From: Sthenelais limicola
Lineage: Eukaryota; Annelida; Polychaeta; Phyllodocida; Sigalionidae
Length of the DNA stretch: 64,000 nucleotides
Assembly: GCA_942159475.1 (NCBI GenBank)
Contig: OW804099.1
Coordinates: 12,702,662 to 12,766,661 of the forward strand
Direction of reading: 5' to 3'
In this document: positions 10,861 through 22,600 of the stretch, piece by piece
Position numbering within the stretch: the stretch's first letter is position 1
Layout of the letters: every line of letters starts with the position of its first letter
Translations under genes and position numbers: made by a program
The notes under the pieces: model-generated
Told to the model about the DNA's origin: nothing
Database searches by the model: none
Seen by the model: only the letters and a program-made list of their open reading frames with translations

Positions 10861-11702
10861 AAAATGGGACCCATATATACCCCTTATACAGAAATACAAT
10901 TAAAATAAAAGTAATATGAAACAAAATTGTACTTGACTACACTGTCTTTTTCTTTTCTTCTACTTTTACTGCTATATTTACCACATTAAGTAGATGCCAT
11001 AATTCCTACTATATAGATATGGTTGAAGTGAATTTGCTCTATAGTAACTGGCACTGCTTACTAAACGATCACCAACCCAGGTTTGTTCTCTTCCGGCAGC
11101 TCCGGATCTCGATGAAGACAAAGGAAGTCTCAAACCCCTGTGTGTTACATGTACTTTTGGCTCATAAAGATGACTTAAAAATTTTAAAAATAACTTGCAT
11201 AGATTTTTAGTTTCCTTTGGTAGAAATGTAGTCAAAACATCTTGGGGTTAGGCCTGTTAAATTGTAAGCAGTGGCATGAAATGACTGTTTCATATACTTT
11301 ACATATAGATCTACCTTTAAAACAATGGGTGATGTAAATTTAAAGTAGACAATGTTTTCATCATTCAAGGAGACTAAACACAATTAAGTTGAGGTGAATA
11401 CGTTATGAGAGTGGAGTAAAATCACTTGGTAAAATCAATGAAGTAATGAATATTATTATTAACACAAGTCTTTTTTATTGCTGAATGTGTTACATTTTGA
11501 TGTACTAATGCAACCAGATAAATCTGGGTAGCCAAATGCAACCAGAGACTAAGAATAAGAATCACGCTGTTGGTCCACTCATAGTCCGCTCTTTTTATAT
11601 CCTGAAGTGCCCAACAAGCCAAGACAGAGCAAAGCCACAGGGGTCCAATAGAATTGATAACTGCGCTTTCTATATACCCTTAAAACTTGCTATTTGCACT
11701 TC
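10861..11702. other. no feature seen
   Basis: AT-rich sequence with only short open frames and no recognisable splice-supported exon or repeat structure. Confidence 0.5.
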
Positions 11703-13384
11703 CTTAAGGCCGTCGCACACCGTCAGGATTTGGAGGCCTCCAACGAGTTGTATGATCACATTTCCCCCCATACGTCGACGGCCGCCTAGCCGACAAGATG
11801 TGCGTTCAATTTTCACGCACACATACAAGATTTCATACACGATTTGAGGCACACGATTTTAAAAACTTGTGTTCACGTCAAATATTCTAACTGCCAAATC
11901 GTGCAATTGTGTGGGGGTGTCTGTGTAAAAAGTGTTGTAGACTCCTAAATTAATGCTCACAATTAATTTTCATTTAAGAATTTAAATGTACGGCCGATTT
12001 TGTAATAAAAAAAACAAAAAACAAAAATATTGGAGCTGTGCCACGACGATTCAAATTATGGATTGACGTGGGCAAAATTCCCATGGAGAAATGGTGCATT
12101 TTTACACATTTTATACAATCAAAAAAACAATTAATGGCTGCTTCTACTGTCCCAAAATCTTTTACACATATAGTGCAGATTATATACTACATATAAAAAG
12201 GAAAAAACATATATGTCATCGCATTAAATTTCTTTTTATAGCTATCTCAAATAGACATGGTTGGGTAACAGAGCTAGCTGTGGGTACTCTCAATTGTACC
12301 CACTTGCATGCAAGTCTATTGGGAAATGCTGCATTTTTCTTTCACGGTTTTGGGAATAAAACAAAAATGGATACTCCTAATGTCCCAGAATTTTCTACAC
12401 AAATAATGCAGGTAATATTCTATATTTTTTTACAATTTTTTTGTATACCAATCGTCGCCGACCAACATTGTCAGCCCCCCCCCCCACCTACCCCAATCCC
12501 CTGAAGGGAGGGGGAAGCCAGGATAACAACTGGCCACACACATGTCTGCCCTATAAAGGTAGACATCCATTCAAGATGATTATCACTCCTTTTAGTCGAT
12601 ATGATTCATAAAATAATAATAATAATAATAATTATATTCCGAAAATATCACCTTTGTGATATGTACCACCACCTGTATCAATCAAGTTTTATACCTGCGG
12701 ACTGCCTGATGAGCTCCCCCAGAAGTGAAACCATGTATTGCCAGCCTCCCCCACCCCCAATGAGGAAGGGCCCCCCTCCCCTGCCCACTAGTGGATTATG
12801 GGAATTATTGATAAATTCTCTCATTTTCATAAAATAAACACAGCAGACGGGATATTATTTATTTTAAACTATCATTTTTAATGAAAATAACAATAAATAA
12901 TATAAACAATTGAAACATCACAATTGTTTCTTGGCAAAGCCTTTGAGTTAATAGGTGGATTGTGATGTAATAACATCGCTATGGAGACATTCCAGTCTTA
13001 ATTGCATGGTAGCAGTTTGGTTTGAGAGGGTGGGCTGCAGTTTGCCTAGCACCATATATGCCGGTAATATTCTACACATATAGGGGAAAAAATGTATGTC
13101 ATCGCGTTAAAAAAAATAATTGTAGCTGTCTGAAATAGACATGTTTAGGAAACATTGAGTGAATGTAAATTTTATAACAAATATAAACCAAATCGTGGCC
13201 AGACTATTTCATGAAATCGTGAGTGTGTGTGCACAATTCTTGCGATCTCAGGTTTTCACCAATTTTTCCCTGAAATCGTGACTGTGTGCGTAGTAAAAAT
13301 GGACACGTTTTAAAAAGAAATCTGCACGATTTCATCCCAAATCGTGAGAACATATGAGATCTTGACTGTGTGCGTCGGCCTTTA
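11703..13384. mobile_element. candidate non-autonomous DNA transposon, 1.7 kb
   Basis: The left end TTAAGGCCGTCGCACACCGT (11705-11724) and the right end, inverted, TAAAGGCCGACGCACACAGT (about 13364-13383) form an imperfect terminal inverted repeat. The interior contains repeated CACGATTT/AATCGTG motifs near both ends, and an internal duplication (about 12170-12265 against 13060-13155, sharing ATGTCATCGC and AATAGACATG). No transposase-like frame is visible. Confidence 0.5.
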
Positions 13385-15416
13385 GAAGCACACAGGGCGT
13401 TCCGCTAATGACTGACCTGTTTGATGTAAGCCCAGCTACACAACGCTCTTTCTGCCTTTTAAAATAGCAGTTCAATAGTGCAATGACGGCAGACCAGCAG
13501 TCTTGCCATTGATTTCATAAGGAAACAAGCAAACCAGTAGAATCTGCACTTGTATTGCGCTAAACATAAAAGTGGACAAAAACCAAATGAAAAGCGCACT
13601 ATGAATAGCAAAGCGAGAGTGAGCCATGAGCGCAGAGACAAGCGATCCAGCGGAATCGCACCTTTAGAGGTAAGACCAGCAACTGTGTGCTACGCGGTGC
13701 ATTCGGAAAGAAATAAAAATAATCACAACTTTATACATCTGGACTTCTATCAAGAACCTTACTAAAAGTATAAGAAATAGCTAACATAACTGACGGGGTT
13801 AAATTCGATATCAAGTAACTATTACTGAAAGTCAGATTGGTGAGAATTTCTAGGACTCTTAACCCATTAGGGACGGACGTCATAAATTAACTAATTTTTC
13901 TAGCGGCTGGCATTGCGCTGCTATGGCGACATTGTACGGCGTCACCAGGAACGTCGTGCGACTTCAGGACGGGTCATATGACGTCAGTCTCGGGCAAAAA
14001 AGTAATAGCGGGCGACGGCGGCCATGACACTTACAGGCCCTATCAATCATGCAGGTTTTCTCCTGAATGTATAACCGTCAGTACAGTGTTTAAACTACGG
14101 GAATACAACAACAAGACGTGATGAAGGGTGGAAGTTGATTTCTTTGTTCAAAAAGCACTAATTTAGCCAGAAATTAACTGCAAATCTTGCCTCATGAAAA
14201 TAACGTTAAAGGTCGTCCCGGGAGGTCGCCATATATGTGGCGGACAACACACACATTGATTCAGCCCCGATTCAACCACAATATGTAAGTCCCTGGTGAA
14301 GGTATAATGTATAATACTACCACAAATTCCGATTCGGCAAACTTAGTTATATCATAATAACAGCAAACAGTGGACTTTTTTCAGGTCAAAATTCACTTTT
14401 TAAGTTACATCGCATTTCAACATGATGAATACATTTTCCACCTTAAACCAGAATCAACCTGATCAACCCCATCCCCACCTACAGGTGCTGCATGCTGCTG
14501 GACGCTCTGGAGCAGTGGCACATTCTGAAATCGAGTATATGAGTAACAGTCAGATCTAAAAGATGTAATAATATAATAATAAAAGGAATAGTTTGGTATG
14601 TGCAATTTATTTCTTTAGTCTAAATTTGTGGGTATCATTTTCATCCAAAGTAAAAGAGTAATTCCAAGAGATTAATCAATTTTGCTATGAATACATTTCT
14701 GAAGTATATATGCCTAATGATCATATAGTAGACTACCGTATATATTATAATGATTCCTATTTTAGTATGCAGTTACATGAATAGGAACATACTTGACCTA
14801 ACTTGACTTGACCTTACAATATAATACAAAATAACAATAATGATGAGTTGTTAATACACCGATAATACAATTCCCTCTTTAAGTCAATTCCCTGACAAAC
14901 ATTTTTGTTGATTTACAATATTTGTCCCTGTCTACCCTGGATATGAGTATATAGGTTTGACTATCAGCCCGTATAGATATTGCTTGTCTCTTTATTCATA
15001 ATGTCCTAAATAGGCCCATAATGTTCTTTGTTTGTTTAACATTTTCATTTGATTCATCATCTGGGCTCCGGTGTTTCCTCCACTTCCTACCAGGTGGCGC
15101 CTTCATTTGCTTTGTTTATTTGTTCTATTGCAGAGTCTATAGAGACGCTAGGGCCCAATGACACTAGGGCCCAATGACGCTAGGGCCCAGTGGCACTAGG
15201 CCCACTTTCACTTATTTTTAGTCACTACGGCGAACGCCTCCTCGGATGTAGGGACCAAAACCCTGTACTTGGCTACAAATGAATGAATACAGGTCAAGCA
15301 AGATCTTTCCATGCGTTGTATGGAGAACATTAGTTACGAATCTGTTCACCTAGAACCAGTGGCTTCTTCTGAAATAATTCAAAATGAAAAAAAAATAGAC
15401 GACTATCTGTTTTATT
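13385..15416. other. no gene seen; short 16-bp repeat at 15142-15200
   Basis: No coding or RNA gene was recognised. Near 15142-15200 the motif GACRCTAGGGCCCAAT is repeated about four times. The rest is unique-looking AT-rich sequence. Confidence 0.5.
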
Positions 15417-17135
15417 GAGAGTGTTTACATCTGTGCCAGGGATAACTTCATCCCCCTCTCTAGGTGTAAGTGTGGGAGTGTTTACATCTGTGCCAGGGAT
15501 AACATTATCAACCTCTCTAGGTGTGAGTGTGAGAGTGTTTACATCTGTGCCAGGGATAACATCATCACCCCCTCTCTAGGTGTGAGTGTGAGAGTGTTTA
15601 CATCTGTGCCAGGGATAACATCATCCCCCTCTCTAGGTGTGAGTGTGAGAGTGTTTACATCTGTGCCAGGGATAACATCATCCCCCTCTCTAGGTGTGAG
15701 TGTGAGAGTGTTTACATCTGTGCCAGGGATAACATCATCCCCCTCTCTAGGTGTGAGTGTGAGAGTGTTTACATCTGTGCCAGGGATAACATTATCCCCC
15801 TCTCTAGGTGTGAGTGTGAGAGTGTTTACATCTGTGCCAGGGATAACATCATCACCCCCTCTCTAGGTGTGAGTGTGAGAGTGTTTACATCTGTGCCAGG
15901 GATAACTTCATCCCCCTCTCTAGGTGTGAGTGTGAGAGTGTTTACATCTGTGCCAGGGATAACATTATCAACCTCTCTAGGTGTGAGTGTGAGAGTGTTT
16001 ACATCTGTGCCAGGGATAACATCATCCCCCTCTCTAGGTGTAAGTGTGGGAGTGTTTACATCTGTGCCAGGGATAACATCATCACCCTCTCTAGGTGTGA
16101 GTGTGAGAGTGTTTACATCTGTGCCAGGGATAACATTATCCCCCTCTCTAGGTGGGAGTGTGAGAGTGTTTACATCTGTGCCAGGGATAACATCATCACC
16201 CCCTCTCTAGGTGTGAGTGTGGGAGTGTTTACATCTGTGCCAGGGATAACATCATCACCCCCTCTCTAGGTGGGAGTGTGAGAGTGTTTACATCTGTGCC
16301 AGGGATAACATCATCACCCTCTCTAGGTGTGAGTGCGAGAGTGTTTACATCTGTGCCAGGGATAACATCATCCCCCTCTCTAGGTGTGAGTGTGAGAGTG
16401 TTTACATCTGTGCCAGGGATAACATTATCCCCCTCTCTAGGTGGGAGTGTGAGAGTGTTTACATCTGTGCCAGGGATAACATTATCCCCCTCTCTAGGTG
16501 TGAGTGTGGGAGTGTTTACATCTGTGCCAGGGATAACATCATCCCCCTCTCTAGGTGTGAGTGTGAGAATGTTTACATCTGTGCCAGGGATAACATCATT
16601 CCCCTCTCTAGGTGTGAGTGTGAGAGTGTTTACATCTGTGCCAGGGATAACATTATTCCCCTCTCTAGGTGTGAGTGTGAGAGTGTTTACATCTGTGCCA
16701 GGGATAACATCATCACCCCCTCTCTAGGTGGGAGTGTGAGAGTGTTTACATCTGTGCCAGGGATAACTTCATCCCCCTCTCTAGGTGTGAGTGTGAGAGT
16801 GTTTACATCTGTGCCAGGGATAACATCATCACCCTCTCTAGGTGTGAGTGTGGGAGTGTTTACATCTGTGCCAGGGATAACATCATCACCCTCTCTAGGT
16901 GTGAGTGTGAGAGTGTTTACATCTGTGCCAGGGATAACATCATCCCCCTCTCTAGGTGTGAGTGTGAGAGTGTTTACATCTGTGCCAGGGATAACATCAT
17001 CCCCCTCTCTAGGTGTGAGTGTGAGAGTGTTTACATCTGTGCCAGGGATAACATCATCACCCTCTCTAGGTGTGAGTGTGAGAGTGTTTACATCTGAGCC
17101 AGGGATAACATTATCAACCTCTCTAGGTGTGAGTG
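15417..17135. repeat. 57-bp minisatellite, about 30 copies
   Basis: The unit contains GAGAGTGTTTACATCTGTGC, CAGGGATAACATCATC and CCCTCTCTAGGTGTGAGTG. Most units are 57 bp, some 58-59 bp with an extra C run. Because 57 is a multiple of three, both strands stay open over hundreds of bases; these frames are artefacts. The array lies about 2.4 kb past the 3' end of the CAP-Gly gene. Confidence 0.95.
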
Positions 17136-17147
17136 GGAGGCACAGGG

Positions 17148-17380
17148 GCCTGTTGCATAAGCCAAGGAAAGGATTCTTTTGTAGGAAGTCCCTCATCTGT
17201 CGGAAGGAAACAAATGTCTTACTACATGCCATTCCCATTCCCATTCCCCGCTGGTAGGAATAACCTATACACACAATGTATTCTCATTCTTATATACTCA
17301 CTGAAGTCAGGGGGGAAAGTATAGGAATTTATCCATACAACTTTCCTTTCCTTATAGCTTATACAACAGGCACCTGAAGT
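17148..17380. mobile_element. foldback/MITE-like element
   Basis: The left part GGCCTGTTGCATAAGCCAAG at about 17152-17171 has an imperfect inverted partner ending near 17375 (CTTATACAACAGGCACC), both adjacent to GGAAAGGA/TCCTTTCC. The interior is non-coding. Confidence 0.5.
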
Positions 17381-17639
17381 CCCCTTAATGATCCTAGTGA
17401 CGTCATAGGGAGTCTGGGGGTTGTTTCCCTGGAGTGGCAAGCCTGTATATTGTGGTACACAAATTGAATGCAGGTCATTAAAAGTACAAAAACTTTTATA
17501 ATAAAGTTTGATTGAAATACATCATATTTCAGATTGTGTGGGACACATAATATTAGTTGCGACCACCTACATGGCTTATACTATACCAGTATGGACGAAG
17601 GTAGCACATACACATGAAGGTCAAATATAAGTATCACAA

Positions 17640-17805
17640 ATCTATGACATACATATCAGAAATGTATCAGAAATGTATGACAAAAGTATCATTAATGTAT
17701 CACAAGGTATTGTAAGCTTATCACAAGGTTACCACAACGGTATCACAAGGTTACCACAAGGTTACCACAAAGTTATCACAAGGTTATCACAAGATTATCA
17801 CAAGT
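17640..17805. repeat. 11-bp tandem repeat (TTATCACAAGG)
   Basis: About ten degenerate copies of TTATCACAAGG / TTACCACAAGG occur, preceded by related ATGTATCA units. Confidence 0.8.
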
Positions 17806-17854
17806 GGCTTATGGACGGGTATATAGACAGAACTACCCGGAATTCGAAGCGGGA

Positions 17855-17918
17855 GTGAATATTCACCGATGACGGTCAAGGGGCGGTAGCCCCGCGACCG
17901 TCATGGGTGAATATTCAC
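17855..17918. repeat. hairpin with nested palindromes
   Basis: GTGAATATTCAC, itself palindromic, occurs at 17855-17866 and 17907-17918, with CGATGACGGTC and GACCGTCATG inside. The loop contains GGGGC-GGTA-GCCCC, a second hairpin. Confidence 0.8.
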
Positions 17919-19101
17919 GATGCCGAGAATTTAAGGGTTGTTCTGTGTTTATTTCACCTTGCACACTAAACTCATGTTAAATTAACATAATGTACAGCGA
18001 TTTTGAGAAATAAATCATTAAATAATTAGTTCTTTAGCTTGACTCGCTTCGAAAATATCTCTCCGAAAAAGGACCGGAACTGGCGAAGATCAGAAAGCAT
18101 GCATGCGCACAGTGTACAAAAAACTAGGTCGGCGGTGTATTGCCCGTAAGCAATATCACATCAGTTACTGACCAGCTAAACAATATCCAGAATCTATGTT
18201 ATCTCTATGGGCTGAGCATATCGAGGGTGAAATAATGATGGATATTCAACAGTTAACATGAACAATGGCCCTAGTTCTCTCCTCACATTACCAGACAGAT
18301 TGGGAACAAGTGGGGCTCGAAATAGAAAATAATATTTTTTGTGTCAGAATATAATGTAATGTTGAATGTGAGAATGTGAACTACACAAGTAGTGAACTAT
18401 AGACAAGTAAGTTATTGACCCTGCATAAAGCCACCTTTCCTGTGATATCTTCATGTGTGGAATAAAAACCCTTTCTTTATTATACCTTTCTAGTGGGTAA
18501 TATGGAATACCAGAGGCTACAGTATTTGGGTTCATGCCACTATCAGTGGGTACTAACACCTGTTTATTATACCTTTCTAGCAGGTAATATGGAATGCCAT
18601 AGACTACAGTATTGGCGCTCATACCACAAAGAGTGGGTAATAACACCTGATAATCTGAAGCGATGATGTGAACATGGTGAGATGTGAAAATTTGATGGAA
18701 ATTACTATTGGACAATTTCTTTCACTATAGTTATCGGGAAAACGCTAACTAATACAAACAATAAATGACTGTTTTCAAAGTTCCATACTAAACTTTAGAT
18801 CCATATTAGACATATTGTGTTTGTTCACTGGGCTCACTCACTGAAACCGCTAAGCCAGCCTGTAATATGGAATCTTAAGCACAAATTGTGTGACTTTGGT
18901 GTTATGGAAGTAAACTCAAATGCAAAGTTAAAATAAACAATATATTTCCAATAAAAGATAAAATGATATAAAACTATATGCATACTAGTTGCCCTAGTTA
19001 TAACAGGTCATGCTATACTTCAGGAGTTAAATTAAGATGATTGGAAACAAATTAATTATCATTCCAAATGGTTATTCTCACCTATTTAAGCCACGTAATT
19101 G
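17919..19101. other. intergenic, F3 fragments only
   Basis: Two copies of the TTATTATACCTTTCTAG / GGTAATATGGAAT unit lie at about 18478-18610. Nothing else was recognised. The next gene ends on the - strand at about 19.1-19.5 kb. Confidence 0.5.
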
Positions 19102-19107
19102 TTTATT
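19102..19107 (-). promoter_or_regulatory. possible poly(A) signal of the CAP-Gly gene
   Basis: An AATAAA on the - strand lies 410 nt beyond the stop codon at 19517-19519. It is the nearest canonical hexamer I found, and no transcript evidence exists here. Confidence 0.3.
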
Positions 19108-19365
19108 TTTTACATTTTAACTACAATTATAAAGTATCTACCTACCATGTTAGGAGCAGACTTAATGGAAACCTTTTATATTTCCTTCTTTTCTCTTTTT
19201 TTTTATAACAGTCAGTTATAAGCAATTGTTACATTGTAATGATCTTCCAAAATAATAATAAATACAAATCCTGATACTTGACCTAAATAAATAGAAATAA
19301 TTCCCTCTGACCCTAATTCTGATTTACATACACAGGTGACCTAATTACACTTTACAATAATCAAC

Positions 19366-19489
19366 CTATATACATATAATTGCAGTCTATGCCAGTTGAT
19401 CTATATACATATAATTGCCATATATGCCAGTTGGCCTATATACATATAACTGCAGTATATGCCAGTTGACCTATATACATATAATTGCC
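19366..19489. repeat. 35-bp tandem repeat, 3.5 copies, in probable 3' UTR
   Basis: The unit includes CTATATACATATAATTGC and ATGCCAGTTG. It lies about 30 nt after the stop codon, so it should be transcribed as 3' UTR. Confidence 0.8.
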
Positions 19490-19516
19490 CTAGTTACATG
19501 TTGAGTGGGTGTGGTT

Positions 19517-19615
19517 TCACCTGGACTTGGCACTGAGGAGGGCGCGGTTGGTCTGTCTGACCCCCAGGTGGAGGTAGTTGTCTATACACTCCTGTAGCGG
19601 TGTGAAGGCTGAGCC
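19517..19615 (-). CDS. CAP-Gly gene, last exon (C-terminus and stop)
   Basis: The acceptor is TTGCAG and the phase-0 exon encodes 32 residues (FTPLQECIDNYLHLG through ALLSAKSR) followed by TGA. It forms a short helical tail after the CAP-Gly domain. Confidence 0.75.
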   Translation of the reverse strand, partial: GSAFTPLQECIDNYLHLGVRQTNRALLSAKSR

Positions 19616-22600
19616 CTGCAAGTTACAAAGTATCAAATAGTTAATACCAAATTTTACATAATTATATGGGTGAAATCACCAGAAAATGTACAATTCGCCT
19701 TCACCAATCCTCTCAAAAACCCAAAATTTCAGACAAAAATGAGCTTCAAAATGCAGTTTAACATAACAGAACTCATACTTTAAATCAATGCGATACCAAA
19801 TTTACTTAGATATACCCTGTATTCATCATTTTCCAGCCTAATTTAGGAGAATTTCCTAAATGTGTAGAGCTGTCAATTGTACATTTTCTGAAAATCTGAC
19901 CCATATATATGTGATGTCTTACAGAAAAACCGCAAAAAAAACATGAATTGCAGAATTAATATCTTTCGAAGTGTTTTATTCACATCGTTGTGGTATCTAG
20001 GGCTCTGAGTTGAATGAATATATATGGACCAAATTTCAAGACAGAGTATTAAATATATCTCTGCGTTTCTAAGATCCTATGGAGTAATTTTATTGGAGTA
20101 TATTTTGTTCCTTTACTAGTAATTGTCCAGCCAGAAATCTTGCAAAAAAATAAAATATATCAAACATAAAATATAGAAATACTTTTTTATTTCCTAATGT
20201 TAACATCATTGGAATGCACTTCATTTCATCTTTTCGAATATGCTAGTGTCTCAAAATCATTTTTTGCGACATTGCTGTAATTACATATATTACTTCATAA
20301 TAGGGATTTGCATGCTGGGATAGATCCTGACATTCAAATATGTTGAAAATTATACTTTTGTCGAAAAAGGCAAGAATGTATTAACCAATATCATAGTTTG
20401 TGTAAATGATCTACGGAAGCCAAATGTATGATGGGAAAGGTCGAGGCTTGTGATGTGAAACCATGTGTAACACATGGATATTGACATTAGAGCAATGATA
20501 CATAATCCATTCTGAACATGGTCATATGGTCAGATTTTACACTGAATTGCTGGTCCTATTGAAGAATTGAACGACCAAGTTAGGTTATAATTATGTCTGA
20601 ATTATAATGGAATGTAGCCTTAAATGAATGTAAAACTCTTTGGAGAAAAAATTGTTTCTATATATATATTTGATTTGATTTCCTATGCAACGAAAAAGTC
20701 CTTATAAGGACTGGCGATTATTGTATGGTACGTAACGACACAGAAAATAACTAATTTTGAGTGAAGATTGAGCAGAAAGAATTGTTTCGAAAGTCGAGTC
20801 ATATGGCAAATTGTATAATATATCAATGTAGAAGATATCATAATAGTAATGGAATATATCTTTTTTTCTTTGATTTTCCTTTGAAGTAACAGTATGTAAC
20901 AGGCAACGCAGTAAGGTATCAACAGGGTTGATGTGCGTATTTGTTATTATTGTAAATGTTTGGCCGTAATAATAATAATAAAAAATAACTGCATGCGAAT
21001 CAAGGTACAAGATGGCGGACATGCAAGTGCCCTATTGAGACAGATCTGTTTGTGATAAATATAAAATAACTAACATGACACCAACTTCACAAACACAAGA
21101 ACTTATGAGACAAACTTATTCACACACTCGCACTCCCACCACATTCAGGAGACACAGTCAGGAGACGTATAGAATATGTAGAGAAGTCAGTTAAACAGAG
21201 TAGACCCAAGGGTAGATATAAGAAGTAAAATTAGAAATAAAGGAGATATAATACAATATTTGAGTTCACATTTGTTGTCAATAAGTGGTCAAATCGCCGG
21301 CCAGGAAACAATAATATGATATGATTCTTATTTACATTAGTGATGCATGCTGTCCTTCCCATATTTTCCCCATGAAGTGTAATTTGGCCACTGGGGGAAT
21401 CGTAACCATTTGAAAGAGTGGATTAAATGAACATAAACTGACACCTGCACCCACACAACTACTCACACTTAGAGTCTTTGGGATCCGCCTGTGGTGGAGA
21501 GGGACACATATAAACACAAGTTCTACCTGACATTGTGTCTATAATCTCTAATTCAGTCTATAGTGCCATAGGCAATTATATATTTCCTACACTCTCCTGC
21601 CCGCCGTATCTGGGTGATACGGAGTGACAAGTTCTTTCGTCTTCATTGAGACGTTGTTTGTCTACAGAGCACCGCGAACGCTACTGGTGAACAGTGGTGA
21701 CGAAATTGCGCAAACTTCTGAGACGAAAAAGCGGTCATTTGAATCACAGAGACGAAATTTGATATGCTCCGTATTCGCGCTCCGTTTTTCGTATTGAAAG
21801 ACCAACATAAGAAAGGTTTAAATACTCATCATACTTGATAAATCATGTTTTAATTATTGTATCATATAGCGCATAGTTGTATTTAGAAGGGAAACGAATC
21901 AGTAATTACTAAGAAAACTAAAATGAACATTTGTAGAGGAAAGCTTGAAACTTTCTCATAAGCTTTTTCATTAGCTTTCTCATAAGCTTTCTCCCCATGT
22001 CTAAGCTGCCTGCCACTGCCTAGGCTGGGGGCCGGGAGGGTGGTTAGATATAATGTAATAGGGTCATTCCTAGTAGTATGATTTGCTATAGTCATATTTA
22101 CATAATGCAACCACAACTGGACGCAATACCTGGCACTGCTCACTCACCTAGCATTCACACTTACTGTCGCGCATCTGACACATTCTCTGAAAATACTCAC
22201 TCCCTCATACCAAGTCAAAGAAACCCCTACACACAAAGCTAAAGGATATAAGGCTAGCTCCATATTATTAAACATTACTAGAAGAATTTGCAATGATTAA
22301 TATTAAAGGATACTGTTTATTTTTCAATTCTATTATATATTTTCGAAATAATCCTTAGCCAATAGCCCTTACCATTATGCGACTTGTGCCCACCAGGTGG
22401 CGGTACTGTTTTCTCACCAGGTGGTGCAATTGGAACTGGAGTGTATTTATAAATTCTTTTATAATAAAAGTGCCACTAATACACTTGAGTGGCATTTATA
22501 TCGCTATAGATATTCCACATCATGTACATAGGAATGATATAAGTGATATTCATCTATAGTTTATGTGTGTTATATACCTGTTTGATATTGAAAAATGCTG

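Noticed and set aside
15582..17274. Several open frames on both strands in the 57-bp array
   Set aside because: Period divisible by three; no domain and no splice context.
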